Shown one piece after another: positions 1 through 6,455 of a DNA stretch of 6,472 bases. Below the pieces are notes generated by a model that was given only the letters and a program-made list of their open reading frames with translations, did not search any database and was not told the origin of the DNA. The DNA comes from Peptoniphilaceae bacterium (GTDB lineage: Bacteria > Bacillota > Clostridia > Tissierellales > Peptoniphilaceae): contig JASBZD010000074.1 of the NCBI GenBank assembly GCA_029983595.1, positions 1 to 6,472 of the forward strand, in the 5' to 3' direction. Position numbers and translations under genes: made by a program. Positions within the stretch are counted from its first letter, which is position 1, and each line of letters starts with the position of its first letter.

Positions 1-1061
1 ATGAGAGAAGTGGTGAGACACTCACATGGATAACGCCCAAATTAGTAGCAGAAGTAAGATATACTGAAATAACAAAAGATGGACTTTTACGTCAAGCATC
101 TTTTAAAGGGCTAAGAGATGATAAAAACACAGAAGAGATAAAATCAGAAACAGAAGATAATAAACCTAAAGAAAAATATAAATCTAAGAATTCATCAATG
201 GAAAATAATAAAAATAAGAGTTCTAATAGTGAAATAATTCTTACTAATCCTGACAAAAAACTAATTGGAGATATTACTAAATCAGATATTTATAATTATT
301 ATGATACAATTTATAAAAAAATGTCACCATATATAGATAATAGACTCTTAACTTTAATCCGCTGTCCATCTGGAATAGATAAAGACTGCTTTTATCAAAA
401 ACATCCAGATGAAAATAATAAATATTTTATAGAAAAAGATATTAAAGAAAAAGATGGCGAAATAGGAACATATTTTTATGTTAATGAAAAAAATGGCATA
501 TTAGAAGCTGTTCAGCTTGGAACTACTGAGTTTCATATCCGGGGAAGTCGTGTAGATAAACTATTAAAGCCTGATATGATGGTATTTGATTTAGACCCAG
601 ATGAAGGACTAGATTTAGAAAACGTACGTGAGGGAGTATTTGACTTAAAATCTATATTAGATGATCTAAATTTAGAATCATTTATAAAAACTAGTGGTAA
701 TAAGGGATATCATATAGTTGTGCCATTAAAACCTAAGGGCGATTATGATTTTGTGATAGATTTTTCTAAAAATGTAGCTAGAGTAATGGAACAAAAATGG
801 CCTAAAAAATATACAACAAATATGAGCAAAGATAAACGAAAGGATAAAATTTTTATAGATTATCTTCGCAATAGAAAATCATCGACTTTTGTAGTTCCAT
901 ATTCTATTAGATCATATGAGAATGCGCCAATATCTTATCCGATTTCTTATGAAAATGTAAAAAAAATAGCGCCTAATGATATAACTATGGAGATTGCTTT
1001 AAAAGATAATTCAAAAGATCCATGGGATGGATTTTTTGAAATAAATCAGTCTATTGGGTAG
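1..1061 (+). CDS. ligD: LigD, NHEJ ATP-dependent DNA ligase/polymerase, 5'-truncated by window edge
   Basis: Multifunctional DNA end-joining enzyme that, with Ku, fills and seals double-strand breaks. The frame is open from base 3 with no stop. An ATG at 198 lacks a Shine-Dalgarno and lies inside the linker, so it is not the start. The first ~40 visible residues (pattern W-x-x-P-K-L-V-A-E-V-R-Y-T-E ... S-F-K-G-L-R-D-D-K) are the OB-fold end of an ATP-dependent ligase domain. A K/E/N-rich linker follows, then the polymerase (archaeo-eukaryotic primase-type) domain. Counting from the internal Met at 198, this domain shows N-P-D-K (17-20), metal-binding motif I D-L-D (D131, D133), motif II S-G-N-K-G-Y-H (166-172), and motif III with D221 followed by Y-L-R-N and V-P-Y-S-I-R. 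All catalytic residues are present. The ligase-then-polymerase order matches Bacillus-type LigD. A nuclease domain further upstream cannot be excluded. Ku is not in the window. Confidence 0.93.
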   Translation, partial: ERSGETLTWITPKLVAEVRYTEITKDGLLRQASFKGLRDDKNTEEIKSETEDNKPKEKYKSKNSSMENNKNKSSNSEIILTNPDKKLIGDITKSDIYNYYDTIYKKMSPYIDNRLLTLIRCPSGIDKDCFYQKHPDENNKYFIEKDIKEKDGEIGTYFYVNEKNGILEAVQLGTTEFHIRGSRVDKLLKPDMMVFDLDPDEGLDLENVREGVFDLKSILDDLNLESFIKTSGNKGYHIVVPLKPKGDYDFVIDFSKNVARVMEQKWPKKYTTNMSKDKRKDKIFIDYLRNRKSSTFVVPYSIRSYENAPISYPISYENVKKIAPNDITMEIALKDNSKDPWDGFFEINQSIG

Positions 1062-1077
1062 ATTTTATGAGGTTTAA

Positions 1078-1521
1078 ATGGAATTTTTAGATACATCTGA
1101 TCTAAGAAATGAAAAAATTGTATTATATAAAGTGAGAACTGCTAACGAAAATAAAGAACGTGGCTGGGTCCCGGCTTATTATTTTGATATATATTTAACT
1201 GATGGTACAAAAATAGGTTATTGCGATTTAAGAGTTGGTCATAATGAAGAAACATATATCGGTGGAAATATAGGATATGGAATAGAAAAGGATTATCGTG
1301 GGAATGGTTATGCAGCTAGAGCAGTAGAATTATTAAAAGTTTTAGCCAAAAAGCATAACATGGAATATTTAATTATTGCATGTAAACCTGATAATATAGC
1401 AAGCTATAAGACTTTAGAAAAATCTGGTGGCAAATTTTTAGAACTAAAAGAGATACCAGAAGGACATGAACTTAGAACGATAACTGGAGAATATGAAAAA
1501 ATTTATAGGATTGATTTATGA
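1078..1521 (+). CDS. GNAT-family N-acetyltransferase
   Basis: Predicted cytoplasmic acetyltransferase that moves the acetyl group of acetyl-CoA to an amine; the substrate is unknown. The 147-residue length fits a single GNAT domain. A beta-strand core (34-52, I-G-Y-C-D-L-R) leads to the acetyl-CoA-binding motif A, R-x-x-G-x-A (R74, G77, A79, within Y-R-G-N-G-Y-A-A-R-A). Motif B is N106-I-A-S-Y-K-T-L-E-K-S-G-G, typical of the family. The C-terminal Y-R-I-D-L ending also recalls a group of predicted acetyltransferases related to RimJ/RimL. The start is supported by GAGG at 1069-1072, 5 nt before the ATG. The gene begins 16 nt after ligD and ends at a terminator, so co-transcription with ligD is likely. 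This does not show a role in DNA repair. A substrate such as an antibiotic or ribosomal protein cannot be assigned. Confidence 0.87.
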   Translation: MEFLDTSDLRNEKIVLYKVRTANENKERGWVPAYYFDIYLTDGTKIGYCDLRVGHNEETYIGGNIGYGIEKDYRGNGYAARAVELLKVLAKKHNMEYLIIACKPDNIASYKTLEKSGGKFLELKEIPEGHELRTITGEYEKIYRIDL

Positions 1522-1547
1522 AGACGCTTTATATGCGTCTTTTTTAA
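1521..1547 (+). terminator. Rho-independent terminator of the ligD-GNAT unit
   Basis: A 7-bp perfect stem, AAGACGC (1521-1527) with GCGTCTT (1535-1541), encloses a 7-nt loop and runs into a T tract (1540-1545). The hairpin overlaps the last base of the GNAT stop codon, so it closes that transcription unit directly at the gene end. Confidence 0.87.
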
Positions 1548-1557
1548 TATTTTTTAT

Positions 1558-1586
1558 TTGACGCATTGAAAACGTTTTATTATAAT
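1558..1586 (+). promoter_or_regulatory. Housekeeping (sigma-A type) promoter of the lipoprotein-hydrolase operon
   Basis: The -35 box TTGACG (1558-1563; 5 of 6 consensus bases) and the -10 box TATAAT (1581-1586; perfect) are separated by the ideal 17 nt. They lie just downstream of the preceding terminator and about 70 nt before the lipoprotein start codon. Transcription would begin near 1593, leaving a leader of about 64 nt in which I see no riboswitch-like or attenuator-like hairpin. This is the strongest promoter visible in the window. Confidence 0.82.
1567..1580 (+). promoter_or_regulatory. cre-like operator (CcpA/LacI-GalR family) in the promoter spacer
   Basis: TGAAAACGTTTTAT matches the degenerate Firmicutes cre consensus TGWNANCGNTNWCA at all but the last two bases (CA is AT here). 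Its core is the perfect 10-bp palindrome AAAACGTTTT (1569-1578) around a central CG. It fills the space between the -35 and -10 boxes, where a bound repressor would block RNA polymerase. This suggests catabolite repression by CcpA or control by another LacI/GalR-family regulator. The match and position are seen; the regulator is inferred. AT-rich DNA yields such palindromes by chance, so this is tentative. Confidence 0.45.
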
Positions 1587-1656
1587 GAGAATTAATTAAT
1601 ACATTATCTAAAAATTATAGAAACGAAAAGTTAAAAACTAACATTTGAGGTAAATT

Positions 1657-2379
1657 ATGAAAAAAACGCACTTTTTAAAAGTTACTATCTTATTTTTAAT
1701 GATTATCTTTGTATCTTGTGAAATTCCATCTAATCCCGTTTCAGTTGCGTTAATTGATGATGGAGAATTAATTGGAAAAGTAAATCTAGATAAATTTAAT
1801 GATGCAATTGTTCCCGAACTAGATGAAAATAATTTAAAAGATGGTTATAAATTTCTAGGCTGGAGCTTAGAAGAAAATCAAGAGGAACCGCTTATATCTA
1901 ATGGAGGGGTTGTGACTTATCAAATGCTCTATCCATATTTAGATAAAGACTCAATAAATCTTTATTCAGTATATGTAGAAAGATCTGAAGAAGATATGGC
2001 GGATCTTGTAGTAGGATGGTATGCAAAGACTGAGACTTCTGGATTAAGTGATGAAATAGTAAAAAAATTAGAAAAACCTTTAATAGAATATTTAAAATCA
2101 AAAGGTTATGAAACAGACTCTTTAACTATAGAATTTAGATCCTATGATGGTGATGTAGCTACTATGGGAAGCAATGTAAACTCTGATGGCGATGTAGATA
2201 TTTTAATTGGTGTTGGAGGAAATATCACTAGCAAAGGAAATGTTGAAACTATAGAAATGGCATCTGATATTCCAATGGGCGGTAAATCTCGCACTAATGT
2301 TAGACTAAGTGATACAGATTTATCTAAAGATGCGTTTATTTTCCTAAACAGCACTGATGCTACAAATCTATTAAATTAA
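1657..2379 (+). CDS. Surface lipoprotein, function unknown, with binding-protein-like C-terminal region
   Basis: A 240-residue predicted lipoprotein anchored on the outer face of the membrane. The N-terminus has two lysines, a hydrophobic stretch (~6-19) and a lipobox-like F-V-S-C with lipid-modified C21. Residues ~61-107 (D-G-Y-K-F-L-G-W-S ... N-L-Y-S-V-Y-V) resemble a single Listeria-Bacteroides/InlB B-type surface repeat. The rest (~116-240) begins L-V-V-G-W-Y-A-K-T-E-T-S-G-L and has the Gly/Asp-rich segment S-D-G-D-V-D-I-L-I-G-V-G-G-N. It ends with a helix-like L-S-D-T-D-L-S-K-D-A-F-I-F-L-N-S-T-D-A, which recalls the C-terminal part of type 2 periplasmic binding folds; that similarity is an inference. 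GAGG at 1647-1650 precedes the ATG by 6 nt. It is the first gene of an operon with the membrane hydrolase 11 nt downstream, suggesting a joint envelope function. No ABC transporter genes are adjacent, and the protein is shorter than a normal solute-binding protein. Confidence 0.8.
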   Translation: MKKTHFLKVTILFLMIIFVSCEIPSNPVSVALIDDGELIGKVNLDKFNDAIVPELDENNLKDGYKFLGWSLEENQEEPLISNGGVVTYQMLYPYLDKDSINLYSVYVERSEEDMADLVVGWYAKTETSGLSDEIVKKLEKPLIEYLKSKGYETDSLTIEFRSYDGDVATMGSNVNSDGDVDILIGVGGNITSKGNVETIEMASDIPMGGKSRTNVRLSDTDLSKDAFIFLNSTDATNLLN

Positions 2380-2390
2380 AAGGAGTTAGT

Positions 2391-4739
2391 ATGAGAAGGA
2401 ATATTTTAAAATTTTCATCGGTTATTCATTGTATATTTGTATTTATATATTTTTTAATTGCTGCAATTAATATTTCAATTGGTAGCAGTTTTGTAAAAAT
2501 AATTTCATTTGCCATAGTCGGTTTATTAAATTTATTATCAGGCCTTTATTTATGGGATCTTTCTGAATATCATAAATCCGCTATAGATAATAAACCATTT
2601 TTCTTAATTACATTAATTGTTGGAATTTCTGCATTTCCAGCATTAATAGCAAATCTTTATTATATTTTAAGATCTAAAATAGAAGGAGAAAAAATAATAC
2701 CTGATATTTATTTAGAATATAAACCTAGAGAAATAGTAAATCCACTTAGACTATCAAATAAAGGATTTAAGTCTATAACTATTTTGTCTTTGGTGGTTAT
2801 CATTCTTTCAAGTTTCTTAGCAAGCCTTATAACCACTTCAAATCATAATGTAAAAGTAAAGGACTTTAGACTTACTAAAGAAATGACAGAAACATATAAT
2901 TCTAAAGAGCTAAATGGAAAATCTTATATAATTGAAAATCCTGAATTAAGTTACTCTGTTAGATATTATGTTCCAAAAGAGGCAAGTGTTGATAATAAAC
3001 TTCCTGTCGTTTTTGTATTACCAGGATTTACAAGAACTAAACAAACAATGGAACAATATGCTATAGAATTAACTAGAAGAGGAGCTGTAGTATTTATTAT
3101 GGATCCAGGTTCTCAAGGTGCAACTACTTTTGCAGGTTATAAAAAAGATGAAAATGGAAACTTTAATATATTAAGTGACGGGAAAAAAGAACAGGTATCT
3201 GCAACTGTAAATGCAAATGGTTTAAAATATCTCGTTCAATATATATTTAACAACGAAGATGATTTTGATTTTATAGACAGAAATAGATTTGGAGCTGTAG
3301 GCCATTCTGCAGGTGGGGGAAATGTAACTGATTTGGCTGAATCATTTGCAGGTGATAGCTACGAAGATAGTGTGATAAAATCTGTATTTATTTCTGGTTA
3401 TATTAAATTATCTGCAGCCAATAGGTTTAAAAATCTTAATAGTAATGCAGCATTATCTTATGCTCTATATGATGAAGGATATTATAGATATAAAGAAGAT
3501 AATACAAATTTTCAGACTGTCTCGAGTATGTTTGTAAATGAGGTCAACGGATCTCCAAATAACTTAGATGATATTATAAGAGATTATGGATATGGCTCTA
3601 TGGAGGATGGAACATATAGAATAGTTCATAGAAGTAAAATCCTTCATACTTTTGAAATGTATGATAAAAATAGTTTAGAACATACTTTAGATTTTTTTAA
3701 TGAGGCACTAGATTTAAATAACAAAATACCTGGAAATGATACAAAGTGGTTTACAAAAGAAATATTTACAGGATTGTCACTATTATCAGGATTTGTATTA
3801 ATTATTGGCCTTACAGGACTGTTAGTTAACACACCATTTTTTAAAGATGTAATAAATCCAAATGAAAAAGATCTGACTTTAGTAACATATAAAAATAGTA
3901 TTGACTCCCAAAAGGAAGGATTTGGAAGTAGATTCTCATTTTATACAATATCGATTATTACAGCTACGATAGCATGTTTAGACTATATTCCTCTTGCATA
4001 TTATTCAACTAGACTTTTCCCAGATGCTGCAAGTAACACATATACCTATTTCTTCCCAGCAAGAATGATAAATGCAGTACTATTATGGGCAGTAGTAAAT
4101 GGTACTATAGGATTATTATTATATTATATTTCGCTTTTTGTAGGCAGATCTAAAGAGAGAAACTTAGAGGTACACAGATTATCAGTTAGAGTTCCATTTA
4201 ACACATGGATAAAATCACTAATTTTATCTTTTGTAATATTTTTCTTATATTTTGGAGTAGTTTCATTAATGAACTTAGTCTTTAAACAAGATTTTAGATT
4301 TATGTTAATTTCAGCTGCACCACTTAATAAAAGATTTTTAGCTACATGGATAATGTACATTCCATTTTTCTTTATATTTTATTTTAGTAACTCACTTAAA
4401 GTAAATGCAAGTATTGCTCAAAGAGGATGGCCAGAATGGAGAGTATTATTATTCTCGGGATTAGCTAATAGCTTAGGACTATTATTTATATTAGTAGTAA
4501 ACTATGCGCTATTTATTCAGAGAGGACAAGTGTTTTACACATGGATGGGAGAAGGTAATCTTGAAGTGTGGCTATATGTAAATATTATATTTAGTGTAGC
4601 TCCGATGATGTTCTTATTAGCTATAATGAACAGGATATTATTTAGAATAACAAAACAAGTTTGGTTCGGACCGATGGTTACATGTATGATATTTATAATG
4701 AATACATTAGCGGCCTCAGTTTCTTATATTCCGTTATAA
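2391..4739 (+). CDS. Polytopic membrane protein with inserted alpha/beta-hydrolase domain
   Basis: A 782-residue membrane protein. Hydrophobic segments lie at about 11-31, 33-55, 70-92 and 127-148. A soluble alpha/beta-hydrolase domain follows (~150-450), then eight more segments (~456-480, 516-536, 556-584, 606-632, 649-668, 686-708, 726-750, 758-778). The hydrolase has an oxyanion-region motif L-P-G-F-T (210-214) and the nucleophile elbow G-H-S-A-G-G-G with Ser306. Its acid is probably D361/E362, and the His is probably H419 (K-I-L-H-T-F), with H431 an alternative. The positive-inside pattern of the C-terminal loops (586-604, 668-684, 747-756 cytoplasmic) puts the hydrolase domain outside the cell; the topology of the first three helices is unclear. 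Likely an esterase, lipase or acyl-transfer enzyme acting on an envelope or extracellular ester; the substrate is unknown. AAGGAG (2380-2385) and the 11-nt gap show translation with the lipoprotein gene. Confidence 0.82.
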   Translation: MRRNILKFSSVIHCIFVFIYFLIAAINISIGSSFVKIISFAIVGLLNLLSGLYLWDLSEYHKSAIDNKPFFLITLIVGISAFPALIANLYYILRSKIEGEKIIPDIYLEYKPREIVNPLRLSNKGFKSITILSLVVIILSSFLASLITTSNHNVKVKDFRLTKEMTETYNSKELNGKSYIIENPELSYSVRYYVPKEASVDNKLPVVFVLPGFTRTKQTMEQYAIELTRRGAVVFIMDPGSQGATTFAGYKKDENGNFNILSDGKKEQVSATVNANGLKYLVQYIFNNEDDFDFIDRNRFGAVGHSAGGGNVTDLAESFAGDSYEDSVIKSVFISGYIKLSAANRFKNLNSNAALSYALYDEGYYRYKEDNTNFQTVSSMFVNEVNGSPNNLDDIIRDYGYGSMEDGTYRIVHRSKILHTFEMYDKNSLEHTLDFFNEALDLNNKIPGNDTKWFTKEIFTGLSLLSGFVLIIGLTGLLVNTPFFKDVINPNEKDLTLVTYKNSIDSQKEGFGSRFSFYTISIITATIACLDYIPLAYYSTRLFPDAASNTYTYFFPARMINAVLLWAVVNGTIGLLLYYISLFVGRSKERNLEVHRLSVRVPFNTWIKSLILSFVIFFLYFGVVSLMNLVFKQDFRFMLISAAPLNKRFLATWIMYIPFFFIFYFSNSLKVNASIAQRGWPEWRVLLFSGLANSLGLLFILVVNYALFIQRGQVFYTWMGEGNLEVWLYVNIIFSVAPMMFLLAIMNRILFRITKQVWFGPMVTCMIFIMNTLAASVSYIPL

Positions 4740-4799
4740 TAAATAGTTATTCATAAATTATATAGATATATATTATGGTTAATAGTTTTTAACTTAAAT

Positions 4800-4828
4800 A
4801 AGCCTCAGAAATTTAATCTGAGGCTTTT
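4800..4828. terminator. Bidirectional terminator between the convergent hydrolase and aldehyde dehydrogenase genes
   Basis: A perfect 10-bp stem, AAGCCTCAGA (4800-4809) with TCTGAGGCTT (4817-4826), has a 7-nt loop. On the plus strand the stem ends in TTTT (4825-4828), stopping the operon that ends at 4739. On the minus strand it lies 12 nt past the aldehyde dehydrogenase stop codon and is followed by the weaker T-rich run TTATTT. The two genes converge here, so one hairpin probably serves both. Confidence 0.85.
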
Positions 4829-4838
4829 AAATATTATT

Positions 4839-6251
4839 CTATTTAGATTCTACATATATTGCTTTAGATTGTAAAAATTCCCATAAGCCGTATTTTCCTT
4901 TTTCTCTTCCATATCCAGACATTTTATATCCGCCAAATGGTGCGTTAGAGTTTCCTGATGCTCCATTAATATGCACATCTCCTGCTAAAATTTTTGGAGC
5001 TATTTCTAGACATTTATCTATGTCTTTTCCAAATACTGCGCTTGAAAGACCATAAATTGTGTTATTAGAAATATCTATACCTTCTTCTAAATCGTCATAA
5101 TATATTATAGATAAAACTGGCCCAAATATCTCTTCTTGTGCAATAGTTGCATTTTGATCTACATCTGTAAAAATAACTGGTGGGAAGTTATATCCTTTAT
5201 TATCTTTTACTTCTCCTTCATATAAAAGTGTAGCTTCTGATTTTCCGATTGCTACATAAGATGTAACTTTTTCAAATTGTTTTTTAGAACTTAGTGGTCC
5301 TACTTTTGTGCCTTCATCATAAGGGTTACCAAAAGTGTATTTTTTAGTTTCTTCTATTAGGGCTTCTTCCAGTTCTTGTTTTATAGAACGCGGTGCTACT
5401 ACTCGAGAAAGACAGCTACAAGTCTGTCCTACGTTAGAATATACAGTATCTAGAACTTTTTTAGCTACAAGCTCTACATCAGCATCTTCTAATACTAGTG
5501 CTGGAGATTTTCCACCAAGTTCAAGCTGTACCTTTTTTATAGTTTCTTGTGCCTGTGCACCTAAAGTTGACCCACCTTCAGTAGAACCAGTAAATGATAT
5601 CATATCGACATCTTTAGATTTTGCTAATACTGAACCAACTTCTGAACCGCGTCCAGTAACTAGATTTAATACTCCTTCAGGTAATTTTATAAAATCACAT
5701 CCATCAGCTACAAAATATGCAGTAATTGGTGTGTTTTGTGATGGTTTTAAAACTACTGTATTACCAGCTAGAAGTGCTGGGAAAATTTTTCTGGTTATTT
5801 GAGATAGTGGATAGTTCCAAGGAGTAATTGCGGCAACTACCCCATAAGGCTCAGAAATGATTTTTGTATTTTCCATTTCCTCTACCATCTCATGCTCTCT
5901 AGCTGCCTTTATAGTAGCTTCAATCTCAGAATAAGTCATTCTCACTTGACCTTCTAATGCTACATCATAAGTACATCCTAGCTCATGGGATAGTTCCTTA
6001 GCTATATCTTCTTCATGCTCTTTAATATAAGCATATAATTTCTCCATATATAAAATTCTATCGTCAATAGGAGTGTCTTTCCAATTAGGAAAAGCCTTTT
6101 TAGCAGCATCAATAGCAAGTCTTGTATCAGCTTCTGTCGAACGTGGGACTTTGGCATAAACTTCTTTTGTAGCTGGATCTTCTACTTCTATCCATCTATC
6201 TTCTGTAGAGTCTACCCATTGTCCATTAATATATAATTGATATTTTTGCAT
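4839..6251 (-). CDS. NAD(P)-dependent aldehyde dehydrogenase (ALDH superfamily)
   Basis: Cytoplasmic enzyme oxidising an aldehyde to its carboxylic acid with NAD+ or NADP+. The full 470-residue length is usual for the family. All landmarks are present: P-W-N-Y-P with N146 stabilising the intermediate, V-L-K-P-S with K169 at the cofactor, the Rossmann motif F-T-G-S-T-E-G-G (220-227), general base E244 in L-E-L-G-G-K, nucleophile C278 in G-Q-T-C, cofactor-contacting E374 in E-E-I-F-G-P, and the C-terminal F-G-G-Y-K-M-S-G-Y-G-R-E (439-450). The sequence G-Q-T-C-S-C has a second cysteine (C280), as in succinate-semialdehyde dehydrogenases, but overall it reads like general ALDHs of Firmicutes, so the substrate is left open. 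A perfect AGGAGGT (6255-6261, minus strand) precedes the ATG by 3-4 nt and fixes the start. The gene appears to be a single transcription unit and shares its terminator with the convergent operon. Confidence 0.93.
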   Translation of the reverse strand: MQKYQLYINGQWVDSTEDRWIEVEDPATKEVYAKVPRSTEADTRLAIDAAKKAFPNWKDTPIDDRILYMEKLYAYIKEHEEDIAKELSHELGCTYDVALEGQVRMTYSEIEATIKAAREHEMVEEMENTKIISEPYGVVAAITPWNYPLSQITRKIFPALLAGNTVVLKPSQNTPITAYFVADGCDFIKLPEGVLNLVTGRGSEVGSVLAKSKDVDMISFTGSTEGGSTLGAQAQETIKKVQLELGGKSPALVLEDADVELVAKKVLDTVYSNVGQTCSCLSRVVAPRSIKQELEEALIEETKKYTFGNPYDEGTKVGPLSSKKQFEKVTSYVAIGKSEATLLYEGEVKDNKGYNFPPVIFTDVDQNATIAQEEIFGPVLSIIYYDDLEEGIDISNNTIYGLSSAVFGKDIDKCLEIAPKILAGDVHINGASGNSNAPFGGYKMSGYGREKGKYGLWEFLQSKAIYVESK

Positions 6252-6254
6252 AAT

Positions 6255-6261
6255 ACCTCCT
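6255..6261 (-). promoter_or_regulatory. Consensus Shine-Dalgarno of the aldehyde dehydrogenase gene
   Basis: On the minus strand the sequence reads AGGAGGT immediately before TATTATG-type spacing to the start codon at 6249-6251. It is the strongest ribosome binding site in the window and supports this ATG as the true start and good translation of the gene. Confidence 0.85.
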
Positions 6262-6445
6262 AATATTTTTTAATTAAACTTTACATAATGACTTATACCC
6301 ATAAAAAATTATAAATTATATATTTACTCATATTTTCTAAAATAAACTCTATGACTTTTTATGTGTATAAATAGTATAGAAAGAAAATTTTATAACTTAG
6401 GTTACTATAATTACTTATAAAGATTTATAATAAAATAGAGAAAAT
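6262..6445. promoter_or_regulatory. AT-rich divergent intergenic region with probable promoters in both directions
   Basis: This stretch lies between the divergent aldehyde dehydrogenase gene and the gene starting at 6456, so it should carry both promoters. On the plus strand TATAAT at 6426-6431 is a reasonable -10 box for the downstream gene, with only a poor -35 (TTACTA, 6402-6407, 18-nt spacing). On the minus strand TATAAT-like boxes occur at 6308-6313 and 6315-6320 without a convincing -35. An imperfect inverted repeat (6389-6399 with 6411-6421, 9 of 11 positions) could be an operator but may be chance in such AT-rich DNA. I see no RNA gene or open reading frame of note here. Confidence 0.4.
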
Positions 6446-6455
6446 GGAGGAAATT

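Noticed and set aside
198..200. ATG at 198 as the start of a stand-alone polymerase gene
   Set aside because: No Shine-Dalgarno precedes it, the frame is open back to the window edge, and the upstream codons encode a recognisable ligase OB-fold end, so this Met is inside a longer LigD.
1594..1646. Possible riboswitch or attenuator in the leader of the lipoprotein operon
   Set aside because: The leader is short and AT-rich with no stable hairpin or known conserved core.
1898..2354. Two minus-strand open frames opposite the lipoprotein gene
   Set aside because: Both are antisense to a well-supported gene, lack ribosome binding sites, and give Leu/Ile/Ser-rich translations without recognisable motifs.
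3644..4360. Two short minus-strand open frames opposite the membrane hydrolase gene
   Set aside because: They are shadows of the coding strand with no start signals or recognisable motifs.
4752..4777. AT-only hairpin (CATAA ... TTATG) downstream of the hydrolase gene
   Set aside because: The stem is interrupted and weak, as expected by chance in AT-rich DNA; the GC-containing hairpin at 4800-4826 explains termination.
5335..5802. Plus-strand open frame of 155 codons opposite the aldehyde dehydrogenase
   Set aside because: It lies wholly antisense to a clear gene, has Ser/Thr/Pro-rich low-complexity translation, and has no ribosome binding site.
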